The notes: generated from the letters alone by a model not told the origin. 64,000 bases of DNA from Marilutibacter chinensis (GCF_021725675.1 NZ_JAKJPO010000001.1:620001-684000), one strand, 5' to 3'; positions 38,946-48,004 are shown, numbered from the stretch's first letter. A program made the numbers and translations.

Positions 38946-39389
38946 TTGACCGACTGGTTCAAGGCTCTTACGAGCATCGTCAACAATCACGAACCCTCGC
39001 CCGACCCGCATGCACTGCCCCGGGCCGCCGCCGCGCTGTTGCTGGAGATGGCGGTCACCGCCGAAGGGGGCGACCAGGTCGAACTGGACGTGGTCCACCA
39101 GGCGATGGCCAAGGTATTCGGCATGGCGCCGGCCGAGCTCGAATCGCTGATGGAGCAGGCACACGAGGCACGGCGTCAATCGATATCGCTGCATGAATTC
39201 ACCCGCGGCCTGCGACCTGGACTCGATCCCGAGCAGCGTGCCGAACTCGTCGAATGGCTGTGGCGGGTCGCATTCGCCGACGCGCGGCTGGACATGCACG
39301 AGGAGCTGATGGTCCGCCGCGTGGCCGACCTGCTCGCCGTTCCGCATTCCGAATTCATCCGTCGCAAGCTTCTGGCGAAGGCGCGGTAG
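38946..39389 (+). CDS. TerB-like (tellurite-resistance fold) protein
   Basis: 147 aa from a TTG at 38946, chosen because a perfect GGAGG lies 7 nt upstream (38934-38938). All-helical TerB-type pattern: ALLLEMAVTAEGGDQVELDV, then LVEWLWRVAFADARLDMHEE and LVRRVADLLAVPHSEFIRRK. The acidic pairs in the two A-x-A-D-x-x-x-D/E-like repeats could bind metal, as in TerB. This family is widespread and usually not tied to tellurite itself. Confidence 0.82.
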   Translation: MTDWFKALTSIVNNHEPSPDPHALPRAAAALLLEMAVTAEGGDQVELDVVHQAMAKVFGMAPAELESLMEQAHEARRQSISLHEFTRGLRPGLDPEQRAELVEWLWRVAFADARLDMHEELMVRRVADLLAVPHSEFIRRKLLAKAR

Positions 39390-39476
39390 CGGAAACGCAG
39401 GAACAGGCCCGGTTGAACCACCGGCTCCTGCCTAGAAGGTGCATCCGACGCCGTTTGTCCCGGACGCCTGAAACCT

Positions 39477-41189
39477 TCAGCCCCGACGAAGCCGCAGGTT
39501 CCGCCATCTCGGGACGTCCTTGCGGAAGTCGACGGCTTCGCCATCGCTGGTGAAGAACAGCCCGGGCTCCTGCTCGACCACCAGGCGGACGCCGTTGATG
39601 AACAGGTAGCCGTTGCGGCGTTCCACCTTTACGTCGAACGCAGGTTTACCCCACTGGTCGACGGTGTACGTGCCGAGATGGCGTGCCCAGGTGTCGAGAT
39701 CCGGACCGGGTGGATCGTTCGGCCCTTCGTTGTAATCGAGGCTTGCCTCGCCCTTGCCGCATTCCAGATGGGCAGGGAGACCGTCAGCCGCCGGAACGTA
39801 CTGGTATCCCGTGAGGTCTCCGTCCGGCGCGGCCGTGAAGAACGCCGTCGGTGCATTCACCAGCAGGGGGCCGTGCGTTCCGCCCGTGTCTTCGTCGAAG
39901 CGCAGCCCGTCGCCCTCCTCCCTGATGCGCGCGGTGACGTTCCTGCCGACATAGGAGCCGACAAGTTCGCGCCGCAACGCGGCGGTCGGCCGGATCGGCG
40001 CGATGGCCTTCGCGGTCAGCCGCGGCATGGCCGCACCAAAACGACCGGTCAGCGCTCCCTCGATCAACTTGCTGCCGAAGCGGTACGGTGCGGACGCCCG
40101 GCGATTGAACATCGCCGCCCAGCCGAGCCGGGCGGCAGGACAGTAAACGAAAACGCAGCCGAAACCGAAGCCGCCGCCCTGATGGCTCAACACGCGCACG
40201 GGGGTCTCTCCATAGCGGACCTCGTTGCGGATGACACCCAGGCCGTAGTCGCCGCCCAGTCCGAAGCCGTGCATCTCCTGCCAGATATCCGGATCCAGCA
40301 ATGCGTCACCGCGCACCCGTCCGCCGTCGAGGTGGAATGCCAGGTACGCGGCCATGTCGCGCGCACTCGCGTACACGCCGCCTGAAGCCACGAGCGGCGT
40401 CACCGCGGGAATCGTGTCGTATCCCTCTTCGTGGCCTACGGCGCGGTTCCTCCGGGCGGTGTAGACCTCCGGATCGGCCGTGCTGTCGTGCATGCCGAGG
40501 GGCTCCAAGAGTTTCCGGCGCAGCCATTGCGCGTATGGCATTGCGGTCCTCTCATGGAGGATGAAACCCGCAAGGTCGTACCCGAGGTTGGAGTAGCGAT
40601 AACGCTCGCCTACGGGAAAGCGCAGCCACGTATCCGAGATGCTGCGGACATGCGCCTCGAAGCTGGGCGATTGCGGCTCGTAGTTGTTGCCCGTGGGTGC
40701 CTCGTGCGTGAGTCCCGCCCGGTGACACAACAGCAGCCGCAGCGTGATGCGGTCCTGCGGGTTGGCCTCGAAACGACTCGAAACCTTGAATCGCGGCAGG
40801 TAGCGGACGATGGGCACGTCGAGGTCCAGCAGTCCTTCCTGGGCCGCGAGCAGGACACCCACCGCCGTGAAGTGCTTGGACGTCGACTGGATGCTGAAGA
40901 TCGTCTCGCTGTCCACGTCCACGCTGTCGGGACCGCCCGTCTTGCCAAAGCCTTCGACCCATACCGGCCGGCCATGATCGAGGAGGCAGACAGCCGTGCC
41001 TTCGACACTTTGGGCCGCCATCCCGGCGACGATCGCCGCACGCTCGGCCTTGACCAGCGCGTCCAGCGAGTCGCCCGTCGCACCCGGGGCCGGCTGTGCG
41101 TCCAGCCGGCCTCCCACGCCCGCCAATCCGGCGGCAACGCCCGTCGCGGCATGGGCCAGGAAGGAACGGCGGTTCATCGGGTACGTCAT
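39477..41189 (-). CDS. Tat-exported serine hydrolase, beta-lactamase family
   Basis: 570 aa from an ATG at 41189 with AGGAGG 6 nt upstream. The N-terminus is a twin-arginine signal (NRRSFLAHAATGVAAGLAG), so the enzyme is probably exported folded. Motifs: S-T-S-K (SIQSTSKHFTAVGV), Y-S-N (RYRYSNLGYDLAG), and a late H-Q-G-G (LSHQGGGFGFG). Beta-rich C-terminal region to the end (GSYVGRNVTARI; HLGTYTVDQWGKPAFDV), as in EstB-like hydrolases with a lipocalin-like tail. It is the fourth member of this superfamily in the window. The substrate is unknown. Confidence 0.86.
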   Translation of the reverse strand: MTYPMNRRSFLAHAATGVAAGLAGVGGRLDAQPAPGATGDSLDALVKAERAAIVAGMAAQSVEGTAVCLLDHGRPVWVEGFGKTGGPDSVDVDSETIFSIQSTSKHFTAVGVLLAAQEGLLDLDVPIVRYLPRFKVSSRFEANPQDRITLRLLLCHRAGLTHEAPTGNNYEPQSPSFEAHVRSISDTWLRFPVGERYRYSNLGYDLAGFILHERTAMPYAQWLRRKLLEPLGMHDSTADPEVYTARRNRAVGHEEGYDTIPAVTPLVASGGVYASARDMAAYLAFHLDGGRVRGDALLDPDIWQEMHGFGLGGDYGLGVIRNEVRYGETPVRVLSHQGGGFGFGCVFVYCPAARLGWAAMFNRRASAPYRFGSKLIEGALTGRFGAAMPRLTAKAIAPIRPTAALRRELVGSYVGRNVTARIREEGDGLRFDEDTGGTHGPLLVNAPTAFFTAAPDGDLTGYQYVPAADGLPAHLECGKGEASLDYNEGPNDPPGPDLDTWARHLGTYTVDQWGKPAFDVKVERRNGYLFINGVRLVVEQEPGLFFTSDGEAVDFRKDVPRWRNLRLRRG

Positions 41190-41284
41190 GGGCAGCCTCC
41201 TCTTCGTCATCGCGGCGACAAACGGCTTCGCAAGACCGGGAAAGAACGAGCTCCCCTGTCCGGCAACCGCAAAAACGGACTGAT

Positions 41285-41923
41285 CTATGCCCGCCTCTCG
41301 TCCGCCGCCGCAAAATGCGCGAACTGGGCGGCGTGCGCCTTGCGGAAGGCGGAACGGTCGGTGACACGCGCGACATAGGCCTCTGAAGCGGGGCGCTCGC
41401 CGTGGGCGCGGAGCTTCGAAACCCGCAGCACGTCCGCCATCACCAGGTCGGCGACGGTGAAGCGGTCGGCGGCGAGCCACTCGCGCTCGCGCAGCACCGC
41501 CTCCAACTGCTGCAGCCGCTTGTCCATCCAGCCGGTCAGGCCGTTGTCCTCCTGGCCGGACAGCGACAGGAACCACCAGGGCACGGTCACCATTTCGATC
41601 GAGTTGAGCGCCGCCACGACCCATTGCAGCGTTGCCGCCGCACCGGACGCATCGCGCGGCATCAGCGCTTCGCTCTTGCCCGCCAGGTGCAGCAGGCAGG
41701 CCCCGCTCTCGAAGATCGAGACCTCGCCGTCGGTCAGGAACGGCACCTGCCCGAACGGCTGGCGGTCGAGATGATTGGTTTCGCGATCATCGAACGGCAC
41801 CGTCCGGACCTCGTGCGCCAGCCCCGCCTCCTCGGCGGCCCAGCGCAGGCGCAGGTCGCGCACGAAGCCGCGCGGCCCCGGCGGCACCCAATCGTACGTC
41901 CAGATGGTCAGCGTATCGGCCAT
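41285..41923 (-). CDS. Glutathione S-transferase family protein
   Basis: 212 aa from ATG 41923. Thioredoxin-like domain: WTYDWVPPGPRGFVRDLRLR, PFGQVPFLTDGEVSIFESGA with the cis-Pro, and CLLHLAGKSEALMP. The C-terminal domain contains the WLAADRFTVADLVMADVL segment with the conserved N-cap Asp. It resembles the GST at 29742 in length and layout. Probable cytosolic detoxification enzyme. Confidence 0.88.
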   Translation of the reverse strand: MADTLTIWTYDWVPPGPRGFVRDLRLRWAAEEAGLAHEVRTVPFDDRETNHLDRQPFGQVPFLTDGEVSIFESGACLLHLAGKSEALMPRDASGAAATLQWVVAALNSIEMVTVPWWFLSLSGQEDNGLTGWMDKRLQQLEAVLREREWLAADRFTVADLVMADVLRVSKLRAHGERPASEAYVARVTDRSAFRKAHAAQFAHFAAADERRA

Positions 41924-42144
41924 GGTCCCGTGCCTCTCCATAATGGATTCCGACCCTGCATCCTAGGCGGCGGCGAGGACCAGCGACAGGACCGACTCCC
42001 TCCTGTCACGGTGGGAATTGGCTGGTCAGGCGATTCGACTGGCTGACGACCTGCACGTTCCGCTCCCTCGACCCCCACACGCATCACGGCACCACGGCGG
42101 GCGCGCTGCTACGCTGGGCGTCATCCCATCCCGAGACGTCCCCG

Positions 42145-42330
42145 ATGAAATACCTGCTTGTCCTCCTGCTCGTCCTGCCGCTGTCCGCCTGCGTCATGTT
42201 GCCGGGAGACTTCGGCGGCCCCGCCGGCAAGCGGCTGGTCTGCCACAAGGGCAAGAAGACACTGGAGCTGCCGCCCGAAGCGATCAGCGCCCACCTCGGC
42301 CACGGCGACTACCGGGGGCCGTGCCACTGA
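42145..42330 (+). CDS. Small lipoprotein
   Basis: 61 aa. Signal peptide MKYLLVLLLVLPLSAC with a lipobox LSAC (Cys16). The mature part (VMLPGDFGGPAGKRLVCHKG, then KKTLELPPEAISAHLGHGDY) contains a segment resembling the short C-x-x-x-K-K-T-L-x-L-P-x-x-A-x-x-x-H-L-x-H-G-D motif found in cell-surface proteins. Function is unknown. Confidence 0.75.
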   Translation: MKYLLVLLLVLPLSACVMLPGDFGGPAGKRLVCHKGKKTLELPPEAISAHLGHGDYRGPCH

Positions 42331-42378
42331 GGCGACAGCCGGGCGCGGCCAGCGCCGCCGCCGGCCATGCCAGGGCGC

Positions 42379-42834
42379 TCAACACGTGACCAGGTCGGTA
42401 TGGCCGAAGCCCAGGCTGTAGTCGAGCACCGAGATCACCACCGGCTCGATGCGGAAGATGCGGACCTGGTCGGCCGTGGGCATCGGTATCGGCAGCGGCG
42501 TCTTCTGTTCGGGGTACTTGCCGGGGAGCAGGCGCAGGATGCGCCCGCCCTCCGCGGGGTCGAGCACGGGCCTCGCCCGCGCGGCCATCGACAGACCGGT
42601 GATGCGCATGATGTCCGGCGTGTCGTGGTCGATGGTCAGCGACACCCGGTCGTCGCGCGCGATGTTCGCGGCCTTCTGGCTCTCGAGCCCACACAGGAAA
42701 TACAGCACCAGGCCCTCGTTGACATAGCCCACCGTGGTTGCCTGCGGCCAGCCATCGGGGCGCAGCGTCGCGATGGTCATGATGCGGTGCGCATCGAGCA
42801 GCGCCTGGATCTTCCGCCGGATCGTCTCGTCCAC
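42379..42834 (-). CDS. Pyridoxamine 5'-phosphate oxidase-family flavin-binding protein
   Basis: 151 aa from a GTG at 42834 with GGAG 10 nt upstream; a longer frame to 42972 is Gly/His-rich and not family-like. Split-barrel features: RIMTIATLRPDGWPQATTVG, VLYFLCGLESQKAANIARDD, RVSLTIDHDTPDIMRITGLS. Such proteins bind FMN or F420 and reduce small molecules or oxidise pyridoxamine phosphate. The exact substrate is undetermined. Confidence 0.82.
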   Translation of the reverse strand: MDETIRRKIQALLDAHRIMTIATLRPDGWPQATTVGYVNEGLVLYFLCGLESQKAANIARDDRVSLTIDHDTPDIMRITGLSMAARARPVLDPAEGGRILRLLPGKYPEQKTPLPIPMPTADQVRIFRIEPVVISVLDYSLGFGHTDLVTC

Positions 42835-43287
42835 GCCGGTTCTCCGCTGTGGAAACAGCAGGCATCCTCCGCCAGCATGGGCGCCGGCATGTTGATTTGA
42901 GTCATTAAAAGGAACGCCGACGAAGCCCCCGGGTACATGAACCCGGCCTTCATTCCCGCGAAGACCGGCCACCGGGACCTGAACAGCCGCGTCCGAAAGA
43001 AACGCGCCCGAAAGAAGATGGCGCGGAATGGAGGTTCCGCCCCACCGTTGCGGGCGCGCAGGGCCGCTGCCCGGGCACTGCCGACCGCGCCGTCACCCCG
43101 CCACGGGTTTAGTTGTGTAAGCTGGCAGCCGCACCACCGTTGCATTCGCGCGTCCCCTCCGACTGCCGTCGCCGGTTTCGCTCCCTCCATGCGTGACCAC
43201 CCGTTTCGGGTGTCGCTTCCCGGGAGCGCCCATGCCAGGCCATTCCTTCCCCGCCCCGACCCCACCCGCCCGCGAGCGGCCGCGCGC
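42835..43287. other. Intergenic region without a recognised gene
   Basis: 453 bases between divergent genes. Open frames here have only Arg/Ala-rich shadow composition. No clear hairpin or promoter was seen. Confidence 0.4.
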
Positions 43288-43602
43288 ATGAGCGCCGTCG
43301 CCGCCGACGTCCCGCTGTGCAGCCGCTGCGACGCCGTGTGCTGCCGCCTCACGGTGGTCCTGCAGCCGGAAGACCGGGTCGCCGGACATCTCACCACCCA
43401 TACCGCCGCCGGCCTGCACGTCATGGCGAAGGACAAGGATGGCTGGTGCGTCGCGCTGGACGGTGCGCGCATGTGCTGCTCCATCTACGAGAGCCGCCCC
43501 TCGGTGTGCCGCCGCTTCGTCATGGACGGGCCGTACTGCCAGGCCGTCCGTGAGGACTACCGCGACCACCGCACGCGCGGCATCCCCCTCGTCCTCTACT
43601 GA
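43288..43602 (+). CDS. YkgJ family cysteine cluster protein
   Basis: 104 aa from ATG 43288. Cysteine pattern of the family: C-x-x-C-x-x-x-C-C (LCSRCDAVCCRL), W-C (DGWCVAL), C-C (RMCCSIYESRPSVCRRF) and a last Cys in GPYCQAV. These probably bind zinc or an Fe-S cluster. The family is small and soluble with no defined reaction. Confidence 0.85.
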   Translation: MSAVAADVPLCSRCDAVCCRLTVVLQPEDRVAGHLTTHTAAGLHVMAKDKDGWCVALDGARMCCSIYESRPSVCRRFVMDGPYCQAVREDYRDHRTRGIPLVLY

Positions 43603-43623
43603 CCCCACCTGCGCGAGCATCCG

Positions 43624-43884
43624 ATGAAATCCTATATGGCGGTCTTCCGTTTCACCCTGAGCCCCAGCCAGAGCATCGGCCCGGCGCAGTTGCACGCCCT
43701 GTGGGCCCGCGCCTGCCAGACGCCGCAGGTCAGCGTCGCCCGCAACCTCTTCCGCGGACGGCCGACGTACTCGCTGTATGCCGCGCACCAGCTGCGCGAC
43801 CTGCCGGAGGTCGAGCGGCGCCTGCGCCAGCTGCTGGAGGAAAACCACCTGAACGCGTCGCTGACCGCGATGCATTCGCACTGA
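43624..43884 (+). CDS. Conserved small hypothetical protein
   Basis: 86 aa starting MKSYMAVFRFTLSPSQSIGP, followed by HALWARACQTPQVSVARNLF and a helical end (LPEVERRLRQLLEENHLNAS). A compact alpha/beta protein by appearance. No family is recognised. It follows the YkgJ-type gene by 21 bp on the same strand, so the two may be cotranscribed. Confidence 0.6.
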   Translation: MKSYMAVFRFTLSPSQSIGPAQLHALWARACQTPQVSVARNLFRGRPTYSLYAAHQLRDLPEVERRLRQLLEENHLNASLTAMHSH

Positions 43885-43948
43885 CGACGGCCCACAGCCG
43901 CCATCCCGTTCATTCTCGAAGCTCCACGGGAACGGCGGAGCCCATGCG

Positions 43949-44572
43949 CTACATCTTTTCGCCCGGGAGGCGGCTGGCCTGCTCCACCCAATCGGTGAGC
44001 TGCCGGGCGTCGAAGGCGTCGCCTTCGCGCAGGTGGACATAGCGGACATCCGGCACCTTGGAGGCTTCCGGCGGCACCGGGTGCAGGGACTCGCCGCGGA
44101 AGAACGTGACCTTGATGTAACGGTCGTAGCAGTGGAACGAGAGGAACCAGCCCTCGGCACGCGGAGCGCCGTAGAACGGGGAGTTCCACTTCACTGCCTT
44201 GCGCACGCCAGGGACGGTGCGGCCGATCAGCGTGTCAAGGCGCCTGGCGACGGCGCGTTTCCACCCGGGGATCGCCTGAAGATAGGCGCGCACCGGTGCA
44301 TTGCCCTCGCCTTTCGGGATCTGCGGGTTGCCGCCCGACAGCAGGCGCGGGCCGGAGCCTGTTGTCTTCTTCGCCCGCTTCGTGGCGGGCTTCTTCTTCG
44401 CCTTTCCGACGGTCTTCTTCGTTGCGGTTTTCTTGGTCGTCTGTTTCGTGGCGCGGCTCGCCGACTTTTGGGCCGCGGCCTTCTTCGCGGGCGTGCGGGT
44501 CGGCTTCCTGGCCGCTTTCTTTGTCGCGCTGCGCGGCCGCTTTCCGGCGTTCCTGGTGGCTTTCGTTGCCAT
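43949..44572 (-). CDS. DUF1801 protein with histone H1-like N-terminal tail
   Basis: 207 aa. Residues 1-72 are a Lys/Ala/Thr-rich tail like bacterial histone H1-type proteins (KKAARKPTRTPAKKAAAQKS), probably DNA-binding and disordered. Residues ~85-205 are a DUF1801 (YdhG-like) domain: RRLDTLIGRTVPGVRKAVKW, then NSPFYGAPRAEGWFLSFHCY and KVTFFRGESLHPVPPEASKV. The tail-domain combination recurs in Gram-negative bacteria. Possible nucleoid or iron-related role, not shown here. Confidence 0.82.
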   Translation of the reverse strand: MATKATRNAGKRPRSATKKAARKPTRTPAKKAAAQKSASRATKQTTKKTATKKTVGKAKKKPATKRAKKTTGSGPRLLSGGNPQIPKGEGNAPVRAYLQAIPGWKRAVARRLDTLIGRTVPGVRKAVKWNSPFYGAPRAEGWFLSFHCYDRYIKVTFFRGESLHPVPPEASKVPDVRYVHLREGDAFDARQLTDWVEQASRLPGEKM

Positions 44573-44605
44573 GCGCTCACCTTTCCGGAGGTGGAGGGGC
44601 CCAGC

Positions 44606-45181
44606 CTAGGAAACTCCCGGTGAAGCCTGCGCCAGCGTGGCGCCAAGCCCGGCATCGCCCTTGCGGGGCCGCCCGGAGTGATGGGCTTCGTGCGCCAAGC
44701 CATTGATTCCACGCGTCACGTACGCGACTTCGCACGCGAAGTCGTCGACCTGACGCATCAAGTCCGTGACCTGACGTTCCAGGTCGGTGACTTGGCGTTT
44801 CATATCGCCGACTTCGCGCGTCAAGTCGATGACCTCGTGTTCCAGGTCGTTGACTTCACGCTCCAGGTCGTTGACTCCATCGTTCAAGTCGTTGATCTGA
44901 CGGGCGACGTCGGCGATCTGGCGGCTGATGTCGGGCACCAGGCATGCGGATTTCGATTCAGCGGAACACCGTGAAGGCTGGCCATGCACGGTCTGCCGGT
45001 ACCGATCGCTCGGCCGCTTCCGACCCGGGGCTGGCATTCGGGAGCGGGTCGCAAGCGACAGAGCCACGCATCCCGGAGGCCGGTAGAATCGTCGAATGCC
45101 CTCGCCTCGCAAACATCCACAGCCCGAGATTCCGCGCCCCTTCGTCTGGCGTCCAGGTGACGGCCCCCATGCCAGCTGCAT
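44606..45181 (-). CDS. Possible coiled-coil protein encoded by 21-bp repeats
   Basis: 191 aa in the longest form; a start at residue 49 is an alternative. Residues 84-163 are at least eleven consecutive heptads of the type D-L-x-R-Q/E-V-x, for example DLERQVTDLMRQVDD, a classic coiled coil. The flanks are low-complexity. The opposite strand is also open through the same repeats (44678-44974, D-L-x-x-Q-V type), so the strand is uncertain. The minus strand gives the better amphipathic heptads and is preferred. Overlap with the start of the next + gene weakens the N-terminal part. Confidence 0.45.
   Translation of the reverse strand: MQLAWGPSPGRQTKGRGISGCGCLRGEGIRRFYRPPGCVALSLATRSRMPAPGRKRPSDRYRQTVHGQPSRCSAESKSACLVPDISRQIADVARQINDLNDGVNDLEREVNDLEHEVIDLTREVGDMKRQVTDLERQVTDLMRQVDDFACEVAYVTRGINGLAHEAHHSGRPRKGDAGLGATLAQASPGVS
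44693..44932. repeat. Degenerate 21-bp tandem repeat (about 11 units)
   Basis: Each unit contains a GACxTxxxGxTxCAxGTCGxT-type core and encodes one heptad on either strand. Units differ at many positions, so the array is old or under selection for the heptad rather than the DNA. Confidence 0.8.
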
Positions 45182-46079
45182 TCAGCGTATGCGCGACCAC
45201 TTCCGTCGTCCTGCAGAACCGATGGGTGAAGCCTGGTTCATGGGCGAGCGGCGGATGTTCGATCTGCTGCTCGGCGACCTCGAGGAACTTTCGCTAGAAG
45301 AGCTGCGCGAACCGCTCGAGGAGATTGCATCTGGAAATTCCAGTTTCGGCCCCATGGACGAGTGGACCGCCTGGTATCGCTACCTGCTGGCACAGCTCGT
45401 CCCCCGCCACACAGAGCGATCGTTCGACAGTCTGTACCAGCACCTCGTCACGGCGTTCATCGCCGTGCATCCGCGCCGCATAGACGAGCCATACCCCGGT
45501 TTCGCCGATGACGCGCGGCAGACATTGGGCCGCTGCCTGATGGATCCGTCCCGCTGGACAGGAGATCGGCTGGCGGTTCCGGCGCCGGAAGACCCGTTCG
45601 CAGGCGGGCGGCGCGCTGCGTTTGAGTGGAACGTGGCGTGCGGGGACTTCTCGGCGGGCATGTTCTTCTGCGCGAAGTACCTCGACGAGGACGAACTCGA
45701 CGCCTGGCTCGACTCGGTATTCGCAATCCGTTGCCCGCTGTGGACGTCGCAACTCTACAACTGGCTTTTGGCAGCCCATCCTTTGCTTGCGGGGCGCGTC
45801 CTGGAGCTGGCCAAGCTCGATTCCGACCTGTCTACAAACGTTGTGTGGCTCGGGGCGCACGTACTGAAGGGAGACTTCTCCGGTGTTCACGAACCATCGC
45901 CATCGCCGCTGCCCTTGTTGTCCCCGGACCGTTGTGAGGCGGTACTGGCTGGTGCGCGCAGGCACGTGTCGGAAGCGAGCTATTTCGCCTGGCTCGACGC
46001 AATCAAGCCATACCCCTATCTAGAGACCATGCAAGGTGGCGCGCCGAGTCGCTTCGCCGATGTTTTCAACATCGCCTGA
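45096..46079 (+). CDS. Hypothetical protein
   Basis: 327 aa, soluble, beginning MPSPRKHPQPEIPRPFVWRP. Two helical parts: an N-terminal section (MFDLLLGDLEELSLEELREP, RYLLAQLVPRHTERSFDSLY) and a C-terminal section (DELDAWLDSVFAIRCPLWTS, LYNWLLAAHPLLAGRVLELA). The abundance of W, Y and L and the absence of motifs suggest an alpha-helical repeat scaffold. No family is recognised. Its start lies within the coiled-coil frame on the other strand. Confidence 0.65.
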   Translation: MPSPRKHPQPEIPRPFVWRPGDGPHASCIQRMRDHFRRPAEPMGEAWFMGERRMFDLLLGDLEELSLEELREPLEEIASGNSSFGPMDEWTAWYRYLLAQLVPRHTERSFDSLYQHLVTAFIAVHPRRIDEPYPGFADDARQTLGRCLMDPSRWTGDRLAVPAPEDPFAGGRRAAFEWNVACGDFSAGMFFCAKYLDEDELDAWLDSVFAIRCPLWTSQLYNWLLAAHPLLAGRVLELAKLDSDLSTNVVWLGAHVLKGDFSGVHEPSPSPLPLLSPDRCEAVLAGARRHVSEASYFAWLDAIKPYPYLETMQGGAPSRFADVFNIA

Positions 46080-46250
46080 CAGGTCCGCGCTTGACCGCAA
46101 GTGGTCACCCGCCATCCGGTTGATCCGTGCCAGAACCGCATCCAACCTATGCGACGCGGCATCCATTTCACCCCGGCACTCGCACCTGGAGTGCGCCTTG
46201 CCGCCCGCCCCGCGCGGGCGCCTGCATGCCGGGCGGGGCCCGGAACGCAA

Positions 46251-46272
46251 CAGGCCGCCCGGAGGCGGCCTG
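46251..46272 (-). terminator. GC-rich hairpin after the minus-strand hypothetical gene
   Basis: CAGGCCGCC and GGCGGCCTG form a perfect 9-bp stem with a 4-nt loop, 25 nt past the stop of the gene at 46297. On the minus strand TTGCGTT follows. The T-tract is weak. Confidence 0.55.
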
Positions 46273-46296
46273 TCGTGTCTGCGCGGTGGGGCCGGG

Positions 46297-46761
46297 TCAG
46301 CTGGGCTCGACGGCCCTCCGGCGGGTGCGGGCGAAGCGGCCGCCGATTTCCCGACGCAGCTCGTCCAGGCCCTGCGCGGCGCCGGACAACTTGATCTGGC
46401 CATAGCCCTCCAGCGCCACGTCCATGACGTCGCTGCCCAGGGCCGCCACGGTGTCGTCCACCCGCGACACCAACCGCTGCAGGCGCTCCAGCAAGGGCTT
46501 GAGCTGGTCGAAGGCGAGCAGGTCGGCCTGCGCCGCGGCCAGGTCGAGGCTGGGCGGCACGATGGTCGGGTTCTGCTCCAGCACGCGCAGCACCTGCCGC
46601 GCGAACGGCTCCGAGCGCGGGCCCATCAGCATCAGGCCACGGCGGTCGCCGCTCTCCATCGACAGCAGCGCGGGCAAGGCCTCCTCGATCTGCTGCAGGC
46701 CGGCGACCACCGCGGCGATCTGCGCATCGGTGAGGGTCATTTCAACAAGGTTCTGGGACAC
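46297..46761 (-). CDS. Conserved hypothetical helical protein
   Basis: 154 aa from a GTG at 46761 chosen for the AAAGGAG site 7 nt upstream; the ATG at 46740 is the alternative. Predicted mainly helical: TLTDAQIAAVVAGLQQIEEA, LKPLLERLQRLVSRVDDTVA, GLDELRREIGGRFARTRRRA. The alternation of hydrophobic and charged residues suggests a helical bundle or coiled coil. No signal peptide or family is recognised. Confidence 0.6.
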   Translation of the reverse strand: MSQNLVEMTLTDAQIAAVVAGLQQIEEALPALLSMESGDRRGLMLMGPRSEPFARQVLRVLEQNPTIVPPSLDLAAAQADLLAFDQLKPLLERLQRLVSRVDDTVAALGSDVMDVALEGYGQIKLSGAAQGLDELRREIGGRFARTRRRAVEPS

Positions 46762-47045
46762 GTAGGCACTCCTTTGACATTCCATGTGTGGGACCGGCGC
46801 TGCTGGCCGGTGGCGCCCATGCCGGGCGCCCACGCATGGTCCGGGCAATCGGCCGGAAAGACAGTCGGGCAACTGCGCCTGGCGGGGTAGGAATTTTCCT
46901 AGCCTGGTCCGGTGGGTGTCGTAGAGTGGCTGCGTGGGGGCAAGATCGTGACGGCACCGGCGGACTGCCGCCAGTCGGGCCATGCCCGCAATGCCCACGA
47001 CGGACGCTGACCCCACACGCACCTGCTTTTCCAGGAAATCAAAAC

Positions 47046-47966
47046 ATGAGCAAGGAGTTTGGCTTCACCTGCTGTTCGGTCCTGAATGCCAGCAAGATCT
47101 ATGTCGCCGGAGTGGCTGTGGAACTCGAGGACGATGGCGTCGATCACGCCATCCTGTTTGAGCATGCCGATGGCGACTGGGACAGATGGTCCTTCGAGCA
47201 TCGACTGGCCGGAATCGCCAGTTACGAGGAGAACGGCGTTGCAAAGCTCATCACTGCCGGAATCGATGGACACATCGAAACGGCAGATTTCGATGGGGCC
47301 GAAGAAGAACACATCACCGTGGGCGCCAATGAAACCGGCCCCGGCATCCTGTGCCCCTTGCACTGTATCCGGATCATCGGCGGCCATGCCTACGTGGCCG
47401 GCACGGCACGCCAGGTCTTCAGGCGAAAGCTTGGCGAGACAGGATGGACGCGCAGCGACCATGGCTGCGTCATTCCTCGTTCAAGCGACGAAATCGGCAG
47501 CTTCCACGACATTGATGGCGCGGACGAAAACTGGCTGGTTGCGGCGGGGCTCGGTGGGGAAATATGGCTCTCGACATCCGGGACATGGAAAAAGCTGGAC
47601 AGCCCCACCCACGTCCGACTGGAAGCCATCAAGCATCTCGGCGGCACGAGATTCATCGCTGCCGGAGCCGAAGGCACGATCGTCATGGGAGACGGAGAAG
47701 CCCTGCACACGCTGGAGCACGACGCCACACATGAAACCTTCTCAGGCATCGAGGCGGCATTTGGAAGAATCTATCTCAGCACCGACCAGGGCAACCTGTT
47801 CTGCATCGACAGGGATGGCGCGCTGAGCCCGGTGGACACCGGCCTGCCGCCATCACCTGGAGGCGGGCACCTCTCATACAAGGATCAAAACCTGCTGTTC
47901 GCCTGCGACTTCCATGTCGCCCTGTTCGACGGACATGACTGGCAGGAACTGCATCCGGCGGGATGA
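47046..47966 (+). CDS. Beta-propeller-like hypothetical protein
   Basis: 306 aa from ATG 47046. It contains repeated ~40-residue beta units with G-x-x-G turns followed by aromatic strands: GIASYEENGVAKLITAGIDG, DENWLVAAGLGGEIWLSTSG, GGTRFIAAGAEGTIVMGDGE, FGRIYLSTDQGNLFCIDRDG. This is the look of a WD/NHL- or BNR-like propeller. No signal peptide. Its codon use is less GC-rich than neighbours. It opens the accessory stretch that ends at icmF. The role is unknown. Confidence 0.65.
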   Translation: MSKEFGFTCCSVLNASKIYVAGVAVELEDDGVDHAILFEHADGDWDRWSFEHRLAGIASYEENGVAKLITAGIDGHIETADFDGAEEEHITVGANETGPGILCPLHCIRIIGGHAYVAGTARQVFRRKLGETGWTRSDHGCVIPRSSDEIGSFHDIDGADENWLVAAGLGGEIWLSTSGTWKKLDSPTHVRLEAIKHLGGTRFIAAGAEGTIVMGDGEALHTLEHDATHETFSGIEAAFGRIYLSTDQGNLFCIDRDGALSPVDTGLPPSPGGGHLSYKDQNLLFACDFHVALFDGHDWQELHPAG

Positions 47967-48004
47967 ACCTGCTTTTTCCGCGACGCCGGGGGCATCCCTG
48001 CCAC

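Noticed and set aside
38946-39389. True tellurite-resistance gene
   Set aside because: Only the TerB fold is visible; no other ter genes are present, so no resistance function is claimed.
44693-44932. Possible CRISPR array
   Set aside because: The units are contiguous 21-bp degenerate repeats with no unique spacers, and the period fits a coding heptad.
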